The notes beneath the pieces are model-generated. The model was given only the letters and a program-made list of their open reading frames with translations. It had not been told where the DNA came from and searched no databases. The translations under genes and the position numbers were made by a program. A stretch of DNA of 36,041 nucleotides from Chara braunii (taxonomy: Eukaryota > Streptophyta > Charophyceae > Charales > Characeae). Below are positions 29,014-36,041 of the stretch, in pieces. Numbering within the stretch: the first letter of the stretch is position 1; each line of letters starts with the position of its first letter. The stretch lies in the NCBI GenBank assembly GCA_003427395.1, contig BFEA01000331.1:561655-597695 (forward strand). The letters run 5' to 3'.

Positions 29014-30225
29014 ACCTCAGGGTTCCGGCTCCTTGTCCATTCTGGGGAGCATCAGTCCGGTTCGTATTCCACCGGCAAGTCACAGAAAATACATTGAAAA
29101 CACACTCACGTTCCTCCCCCTTCTGGTGTGGAAGCCCAAAGGACGACATTGATTACTTCCATTAGGAAGAATGTACCATCCTTCACCCCTGCCTAAGTTA
29201 GGCTGTATAGTCTAGAGTTTCGTTTACCATTTTTTTTGAAGCTTGGCTCCTTTTGCTACATCCAGTCAATTCCTCTCAGTTCCTCGACTGTCTGATTTAA
29301 AGATTTTCTTTTTTGTGCTAGAACTGTTGATGTGGCTACCTGAGGTGAATTAAGTTTGAACTATGCACTGTGAGGCTAAAATTGTTGCGCTCCTTGCCGT
29401 CCATTGCTAAATGGTGGGGCGGGAAGGGGTCAGGAAATTTTGTAGATGGTCACAGCGGGAACTCCTGACTCACCACTATCCAGACTTTGAAACAAATACA
29501 GTAGTCTTTTTTGAACTCTTCCTGGTGTCCTCCCTGGGTAGGCCTGCCTTCCCATCCGATAGAGGCAATTCAGCCCCCATTCTCGCTGCCCAAACAGTCC
29601 CTTGAGAATTGCTGAATTGTTTGTATTATATCTTGGAACGAGTGAAACAAGTCTAATTGATTCTTAATTTTTTGCCACTGTACCGTTAGTTCTTGTTGGA
29701 CATATTGTTTTGTCATATCTGTCACCTCTCCCTCCGCTATGCGGGTTCCCTCTATGACATGTATACAACGTTTCCTCCAGAGGGCCCATATGACACCTCT
29801 CCTCCCTATTTTAAACATGTTATTTTCAACAGTATTGTCCGTGGGGGAGGTCCATGTTTCACATAGTATGGCTCTCCAGTCCCAAGGCCATTTTGACCCA
29901 GTGCCCAACCGGGACCAGATTCTATCCCACCATTGCCATGTGAGGACTGCTTCCGGACATTGCATGAATATGTGCTCTATAGTTTCTGGGATTCTGCGGG
30001 AGGGGAAGACAGTGTGGCACGATTTGCACCAAGGTAGCGCCTGCCCTCTCTGTTCTAGATGGGTACGATCTATCAACTAGTCGTTGGTGGGTAAGTAACA
30101 ATGTTCCATCTGCCACTGCAGCGAGGCCATCTTTGTTGGCCTAGATCTAGTGGCAGTGAACCATGGAATAGGGCGGATCACCTCAATCCCTACATTTAAT
30201 TGGGATCTCCATCTATCCTTCACCT
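28983..30225 (-). mobile_element. 5'-truncated LINE nested inside LINE A
   Basis: A minus-strand element of about 1.24 kb. It has a 26-nt A-tail (28983-29008 as T), a 3' UTR (29009-29569) and the end of ORF2 (29570-30225). Its 3' UTR matches that of LINE A over about 200 bp (29009-29215 versus the complement of 33225-33433), including GGACGACATTGA and CCCCTGCCTAAGTTAG words. So both belong to one family. LINE A resumes directly at 30226 with the next RT residues, so nothing was lost at the target. Confidence 0.88.
29570..30225 (-). pseudogene. ORF2 C-terminus of nested LINE, zinc finger
   Basis: A single frame with one TAG (about 30077-30079). It begins KVKDRWRSQLNVGIEVIRP, then gives an RT-associated zinc-binding region: CKSC, a spacer, ETIEHIFMQC, and a W-rich helix (LTWQWWDRIW). 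This C-x2-C...H-x4-C region follows RT in many plant LINEs; its exact role is not settled. It ends at 29570 with CLGSENGG. The open 168 codons from the ATG are therefore only the distal part. Confidence 0.8.
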
Positions 30226-31202
30226 TATTACGACCAGGTAAATTGGAACTTCCTGCAACAAAGCATGGAAAAAATGGGGGTAGGCCCTAACTTTCGAAAA
30301 TGGGTTCACATCCTCTATGTTGAAGCCCATGGTAGAGTAAGTCAATGGCCATCTCTCAAACACCTATCGCATGTCCCGGTCAGTGAGACAAGGAGATCCA
30401 CCAACAGCCCCTATTTTCCTTTTCATCATTGAAGCCATAGCATCATTCCTGAGGAAAGACCCATCAATAGAAAGACTACTGGAAGACAGATAACACCCAA
30501 TCTCACTACCCACTACTATCATGTTTGCAGACGACCTGACCATCCTAATACGTGCCGCAGACTCGTTATTCTAGGCACTTACAAGAGCAATGCAGGCATT
30601 CCAAATAGCATCAGAAATGAAAATCAACTGGCCCAAAACAGTCGGCTGGTGGCTAACACACCCACAAACCGACCCTCCACCAAGCACCTCGGAGGGCGTG
30701 ACTTGGTCCCGGGGCAACGAGCCACTCATATTCTTGGGAATACAGATGTCCAAGCATGGCCCTAACCTGGCTATGGCTCCGATAATAATAAACAAAATAA
30801 TAACCAAACTCGACAGCTGGTCTAAGGTACACACCTCCTTATTCGGCAGAGCTCCAATCCTTAATGCATCGATCTTCTCAATGTTATGGTATGCAGCAAC
30901 CGTATGGAGCCCACCGAAACAAATAAGACTCCAACTAAGAAGGAGAGAAGCAGCCATCTCTGGTCTGAAGATCCCTCCAAAGTCAATTTCATCTCAAAGG
31001 TTGCGTGGAGATATGTCACACTCAAGACGACACGAGGTGGCCTAGAAATCTTGGATCCAAAAACACAAATCAAGGCACTGCAAACCAAATGGGTCCTTAA
31101 GATAATAACCAACCGTAATCTCCCATGGACCAAGTTAGGATTGTACAGAATACAACGGCTAGCCAAATACAAAACACCTGATAATATGACGGGTGAGTTC
31201 TA
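30226..31202 (+). pseudogene. LINE A ORF2, RT catalytic half and thumb
   Basis: It resumes with YDQVNWNFLQQSMEKMGVG. After a frameshift before 30380 it gives SVRQGDPPTAPIFLFIIEA and the catalytic FADD (30524-30535), a variant of YADD seen in LINEs. It continues with MKINWPKT, an FLGIQMSK block and the thumb LFGRAPILNASIFSMLWYAATVW. A further frameshift near 30930 leads to VAWRYVTLKTTRGGLEILDP and the LQTKWVLKII segment. In-frame stops lie near 30496 and 30571. Confidence 0.85.
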
Positions 31203-32772
31203 GATCATGAACAAATCCTAGGCAATGAAGGGAACAACGCGAACACATGTAACATAGGAAGGGGAGTGTCAACAAAACGAGGACTTCTGGAGACGACTGA
31301 TGAGAACATGGAGGGAAAGACTGCCAGCCAAACTGAGAGAGCCCATAGTCAAAGAAGAGGTCCTTTGACAACCTCTTTTCTGCAACCAATGGATTCTCGA
31401 CACACAAGGCAAACCCTGGACGTTGACTGGTAGGGATACAAAATGGGGAACATGGGTAGAAAAGGAACTGTGGCAAGTCAAACACCTATGGCACGATGCG
31501 GAAAAGAGATGGAAAAAGGTAGGAGAACTGAAGGAGACCCTGAAAGGATGTCACAACTTACAAGATAACTTGAACAACATCCTAATCTCTATACCATAAA
31601 ACATGCAACGACTTCTCAAACACCCGAGCTCATGGAAGACAAGGAACTGGGCGACGAAAACGACAAACATTACTCCAACTTCAGCCTATCGGTTTCGCTC
31701 AAGAGAAGGACCGAGGGGGGATTGGATGATTTGTGACATTTACTCGATCAAAAACCCAGGGTCAAATACAAGCCTTCTTAGCAACAATCAATCCGGGGAG
31801 AATGCCATTCCGGAACGGTCATTGAGGAAAGTAAGGATGGTGGAAACGCGAGGATGCCACATCTATAGCCCACTCACCGACATAGCAGATTTAGAGACAG
31901 ACCCAGCCGAGTGGGAATGGAAAAGTAAATCAGGCAGACTCGGAATCGAGGAACGCACCAACATATTGGAATATACCACCAAACTAGGCTACACACAAAG
32001 AAGGCGTTCGTATCCCCTAACTCAGATCACCAACCAAAGATGGGAAGAAAAACTCAACCTACCCCCTAACCAGACTTTGCTCACGTCATGAGCGGGGTTT
32101 ATGCCATCACTTTAGCAAAGATAAGGAGTTTCCAATGGCTATTGGTACAAAGAGCCCTCCCGGTCAACCAATGGTTGAACAAGAGAAGAAGCCTTCTGTC
32201 AAGATCCCCCTACAAGATTGCGGCGCAATCTGCTGAGAAGGCACCGTTGAGGACATAGAGCACTGCCTAATTCATTGTCCAAAGGCAAAACAACTGTGGG
32301 TAAAAGCGTCCGAACTATGGCACTCGATCATAGGCAAAACCCTTCCAACAGACCAGATCCCACTCTTACTAGGCCTGCACACACAACAAACATGGCAAAG
32401 GCTCGAGACTTCATTTTTCCACATATTAAGGCTTGCGACACTATGGATGATATGGAAGCGTAGATGCCAGGAAACAATCGACCATTCTGCTCTAGTGGCC
32501 CAGGAAGCATGGGAAGGAAGCCTTACCTTAATAGAGAGTACATAGAACGATGGAAGAGGACTTGCAGGAGAATAGATAATAACTCAGTAGATAAAGATAA
32601 AATAATTGAATTATTCAAGAAACAATTCCTAGGAGAAGGGAAAATAGCAGTAATAAATCACAACAAAATTCAATTTGGACAATGGAGATTCACACACCTA
32701 ACCCACTCACAGCCAATAGAAACACCAAGAAGCAGAACCCACCTGACAGACAGGGCGTTAGGCCCGAATTAA
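31203..32772 (+). pseudogene. LINE A ORF2 C-terminal region with zinc finger
   Basis: Several broken frames in the expected order. A VKEEVL-QPLFCNQ block and VEKELWQVKHLWHD lie at about 31350-31500. A 162-codon frame follows at 31603-32091 (AYRFRSREG, TNILEYTTKLGY). Next come FQWLLVQRALPVNQWL and a zinc finger remnant DCGAIC, stop, VEDIEHCLIHCPKAKQLW near 32215-32300. A final frame to 32772 holds a helix (EYIERWKRTCRRIDN). The same blocks recur in fragments B and C, which is how the order was checked. Confidence 0.75.
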
Positions 32773-33448
32773 ACCAGAATAACCGCAGGAGACAACCAAC
32801 GGCACAACACCCACTAACCAACGGAAGCACAGGCACGTTAAAGATTTCGGTGAACTAGTTACCTAAAAAAGGGGCTAAAACAATGGAGGACTAGGAAATA
32901 GCGCCCTCAAGGAAAATATCAAACTACAAGCTGCGTACAACAGACGACCCGAGAAGCCTAGGGTTTAGGGTTTAAGAGAAGGCAAAAGGCAAAAACAGCA
33001 GTGCAGGTAGGATTTAGAGTACCCGACAGCCTAAAAGCTGAGAGAGAGGGAGGTTAAAATATAAACCCCACAGAGCTCAAGAAGTAAGCAAGTTCATACG
33101 AGTTCCTTGTTATGACCGGGTAGAGCTATGTAGAAACAAATTTTAAGCAAACCCTTAGATGCCAGCCCCAGACATCAGCTCTAGCGTTCAGGTTTATCCG
33201 ACAACATGCAGAGGATCAGAAGGTAGTGGATATAGGCTAACTTAGGCAGGGGTGAGGGGTGGTACATCCTTCCCTAAGGAAGTAGTCAATGTCGTCCACT
33301 CGGGCCTCTTAGCCATAATGGGGAGGAGCGTGCTCGTGTTTTCATTGTATTCATATTTGACTTGTCCGGGGAATAGCAGCCGGACTGTTGCTCCCCTGAA
33401 TGGCAGGAGCCAGAACTGAGAGGTTCTGTATTGAAAAAAAAAAAAAAA
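32773..33448 (+). other. LINE A 3' UTR and A-tail
   Basis: Non-coding. The last 210 bp match the 3' UTR of the nested LINE and, at the very end, the tail inserted at 15398. A telomere-like CTAGGGTTTAGGGTTTA lies at 32958-32974. The A-tail is 33434-33448. Confidence 0.75.
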
Positions 33449-33499
33449 GTATGCACATGGAAATTGGAACTACCATGGCATGGGAATTGGAACTACTTT

Positions 33500-34381
33500 G
33501 GTATATACTAATATTGCTTGGAAATATATAATCAACCCATCAAACGAAGGGGGTCTCAGCCTCATTGATCCAGCAACGGAGTACAAAGCTCGTCAGACAA
33601 AGTGGGTTCTAAGACTATTACTGAAATCAGAACTACCATGGCAGGAAATGACTCTTTATCAAATAAGAAACCTAGTGCCATTCAAGAACCACGACAGCAT
33701 AGAAGGACACACATCACTCATGAACAGACACTGGACACCCAGAAGGGAAGGGACCAGACCTAGACGGAGGGACGGCCAACCGAATGCTGACCCCCCAAGC
33801 GGACACTGGTCCAAATTAATCACCGCTTGGAGAAAAGCCTTCCCACAAAGAAGAAGGGGACCAAAAGCGAAAGAAGAAATTCTGCGACAACCTCTCTTTG
33901 GGAACAATTTACTAAAGGATCGAGACGAGAAGACACGGTTCCTCAACGAAAGAGGAAAGAAACGAAGAATCTCGATGGAAAAGGGAATATGGAAGATAAA
34001 ACACTTATGGGACGAACAAAATGGCAAATGGAAGTTAGAGGGGGATCTTAGGAACAACCTAAAAGGCCACCAGGCCCACCACAACTTGCAGAGGAACTAA
34101 TAGACAGCATCCCAATAGCCTGGAGATCAGCGCTAAAAAAGAAGAGGGCCTGGAAGAAGGGGGAACGGGCAACCCTAAAGATTCAAAGCACTCCCTCGGT
34201 GGCTCTTCACTTCATAAAGTACTCGGTACCAGACACAAGTACAACACTTTTCAAAGTACACGAATTGGGAGACAAAAACAAATCAATAGTCACAGTCAGA
34301 AAGGACACACTAACAACACTGGAATTCAACATTAGAGATATACGTAAAGTCAGAGAATTAGAAAACAGAGATGGCATCTGG
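33500..34381 (+). pseudogene. LINE fragment B, ORF2 C-terminal part
   Basis: From TNIAWKYIINPSNEGGLSLIDP it follows the same order as LINE A from 31000 onward: QTKWVLRLLL, KEEILRQPLFGNNLLKD, GIWKIKHLWDEQ, then after a frameshift near 34085 EELIDSIPIAWRS and VALHFIKYSVPD to RKVRELENRDGIW. It starts about 50 bp after the A-tail of LINE A and has no A-tail of its own. It ends abruptly where fragment C begins. The frame 33480-34100 gives 206 residues. Confidence 0.8.
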
Positions 34382-36041
34382 CAAGGTAGGGGAGAGACTT
34401 TAGTCACTAGAGCAATAACCCGTCTTGCCACCTGCAACAAAGCCCAGGCCTCCCTCCTAGGGAGAGCCCTGATGATCAACACAACAATATTCTCCACTAT
34501 GTGGTATATGGCCTCCATATGGTCCCCTCCCGACGACGACCTGAAGCAGCTGAAGGCTAGAGCCAGGTGTTACCTGTGGACTGGCGACCCCAACAGAGTC
34601 ACCTGCATAAACAAGGTGGCCTTGCAAACTGTCATCAGGAAACTACATGAAGGCGGGCTAGGTATAATTGACCCTAAACAGAAAGCGATCACCCTCCAAA
34701 TGAAATGGATAATCAAAATCCTAACCAAACAAGCCCTCCAGTGGACCAAGATGGCGACAGACAACATAAGGAATTTGGCACCGGTAGCGTCCCCACCGAA
34801 CATGAGCGGCCTGTTCTGGATCATGGCAAAGGAATGGACAATCAAATCCGAAAGACCCGCTAGGAGAACCAACCCTGTGACCCCCAATCAGCCCCCCACT
34901 ACACCCATACCCTACTGGTCACCGATCTTGAAGGCCTGGCGCCGCCTGATGCCAAAAAAGAAAGGGTCCCCGAGCAACAAAGAGGAAGTCTTAAGACAAC
35001 CCCTGTTATGCAATCCCTCGATTAAGGACACGAAGGGCAGACAATGGACCCTTTGGGCCAAAGAACACAGATGGTTGTCTTGGGTGGAGAGAGGAGTATG
35101 GACGGTCAAACATCTGTGGTCTGAGGACCGATAAGAGTGGTTAACCAAACAGGACCTCCGCACATCCTTAAAAGGGTGCCACCTACTGACCACCAACCTG
35201 TCAGAAATCCTTCAAAGCATTCCCCCCAAATGGACGACCCTTCTTAAAGAACCACACACGTGGAAACCTGGAGATTGGGGACTGCTCACCACTCAGACCC
35301 CACCAACAAGAGCCTACCACTTTGTGACCATACCGGACCCGACTAACTACCAGGCCAAGTTCATATCCTACCGCATCATCAAACACAACATATACGAACT
35401 AGAGGTCCTAAACAGAACACCACAGAACGAACAAATAGAAACCTACCTTCTTAGGAAGGTTAGAGTCTCTCATAGGAAACCCTGGATCATCTTCCAGCCG
35501 GAACTCAGCATTAAGGAGGTGGAATTCGACCCAAAAAAATGGATATGGGACCTGGGCGCTACCGGGAAGTCTAGGACGATATTAGAATACAACGTAAAGT
35601 TCGGGTATAACCTCGGACTACAAACTAGGGACCCAAATCCAAGGCTGACAAAGAAATGGAGAAGACTGGACCTAGATGACATGATCCCCATCACCATCCC
35701 ATGGACCAAATACCTTCTCATCAGACCAATCAGAATCCGCAGCTTGCGATGGCTGTTAGCACATGCAGCCCTTCCCGTTAACCAATGGCTACATACTAGA
35801 AGAAAACATTCCGACCCTGATAGCTCGGACTGCTGCTCAATGTGCAGCAACAACTTTCCCAAAGACATCCCACACTGTGTGGCATACTGTGCAGCCACAC
35901 GGGCCTTGCAGGGCCCGTCCCGGACCTCCAGCCTGTTTCCCTACAGGGAAACTTCCAGGCTCTTGCCTGGAAGCTTCCTTCTGGCAGGGCCTACAGGCCC
36001 CAGCCTGTTTCCCTACAGGGAAACTTCCAGGCTCTTGCCTG
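34382..36041 (+). pseudogene. LINE fragment C, RT thumb to zinc finger
   Basis: It starts with the RT thumb (TLVTRAITRL, LLGRALMINTTIFSTMWYMASIW). It then gives GGLGIIDP, KEEVLRQPLLC, GVWTVKHLW, an in-frame TAA at 35132-35134, and, still in the same frame, RAYHFVTIPD, LRKVRVSHR, LRWLLAHAALPVNQWLHTRR and the zinc finger (DCCSMC, then IPHCVAYC). Apart from the TAA it is the best preserved LINE piece here. Its ORF stays open through the hairpin cluster to the window end, where the LINE similarity stops at about 35893. The first 61 codons of the ATG-started frame 34199-35134 belong to fragment B. Confidence 0.82.
35899..36041. repeat. Cluster of perfect short hairpins in a 72-bp repeat
   Basis: Six adjacent inverted repeats with small loops: ACGGGCC/GGCCCGT (35899-35918); GTTTCCC-TACA-GGGAAAC (35935-35952 and 36007-36024); CTTCCAGGC-TCTT-GCCTGGAAG (35952-35973 and, cut by the window edge, 36024-36041); and GGGCC-TACA-GGCCC (35987-36000). 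A block CAGCCTGTTTCCCTACAGGG repeats with period 72 (35929 and 36001). The loops are TACA or TCTT. It follows directly after the zinc finger of LINE C, so it looks inserted there. Confidence 0.9.

Larger units (their letters stand above)
23293..33448 (+). mobile_element. LINE A, APE-type non-LTR retrotransposon, decayed
   Basis: Order on the plus strand: ORF1 (with CCHC knuckle and coiled coil), APE-like endonuclease, RT, C-terminal zinc finger, 3' UTR and a 15-nt A-tail (33434-33448). This is the layout of plant L1-like LINEs. It is interrupted by an unidentified insert (about 28256-28495) and a minus-strand LINE (28983 to about 30225), and carries an N gap at 25513-25902. Stop codons and frameshifts occur in every domain, so it cannot move by itself. 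The 5' end is not defined; 23293 is only the first ORF1 codon seen. Confidence 0.88.

Noticed and set aside
21445-33470. GTATGCACATGG shortly after the A-tails at both 21449 and 33448, as a possible true 3' end of the LINE
   Set aside because: Not found after the A-tails at 15479 or 28983, so probably chance or an insertion-site coincidence.

Overview
This is eukaryotic nuclear DNA dominated by transposable elements and tandem repeats. I see no convincing cellular protein-coding gene, rRNA or intact tRNA. The transposons (a chromodomain-bearing Ty3/gypsy element and APE-type LINEs with an RT-associated C-terminal zinc finger) and two short TTTAGGG-type motifs suggest the green plant lineage. 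A charophyte-like alga is my guess, but nothing here fixes the species. The window also carries assembly blemishes: a mate-pair sequencing adapter, a probably false N gap and two isolated Ns.

Left part (1-12120). This is non-coding DNA full of structured repeats: a pyrimidine-rich repeat (60-285); a tRNA-derived SINE (about 1283-1420); a diverged satellite of about 180 bp whose units each carry a small hairpin (about 2280-2900); eight dispersed hairpins with one conserved loop and different but self-complementary arms (4481-5168); a 123-bp tandem array (about 5390-6290); two 300-bp near-copies joined by a 38-nt Nextera-type junction adapter (7724-8361); 165-bp and 28-bp tandem arrays; a second, inverted SINE copy (about 9085-9230) next to a 73-84 bp array carrying tRNA B-box-like sequences (9259-9720); and several microsatellites.

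Middle (12121-20788). This is one LTR retrotransposon on the minus strand. It has two LTRs of about 920 bp, an AATT target duplication, a Met-tRNA-like primer binding site, a polypurine tract, gag, protease, RT, RNase H, integrase and a chromodomain-like tail. It is dead: several frameshifts, an internal deletion in integrase, and a LINE tail inserted in RT. The LTRs differ at about 35 sites.

Right part (20789-36041). A truncated LINE tail and two 260-bp tandem monomers precede a long plus-strand LINE (A, 23293-33448) with ORF1 (coiled coil, CCHC knuckle), APE endonuclease, RT, zinc finger, 3' UTR and A-tail. LINE A is decayed. It is split by an unidentified 240-bp insert and by a 5'-truncated minus-strand LINE of the same family that landed inside its RT. 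Two more partial LINEs follow, B fused in frame to C. A cluster of perfect short hairpins interrupts C at the right edge.

These pieces do not form a working pathway. The region is a nested graveyard of retroelements, and the structured repeat arrays are the least explained part.
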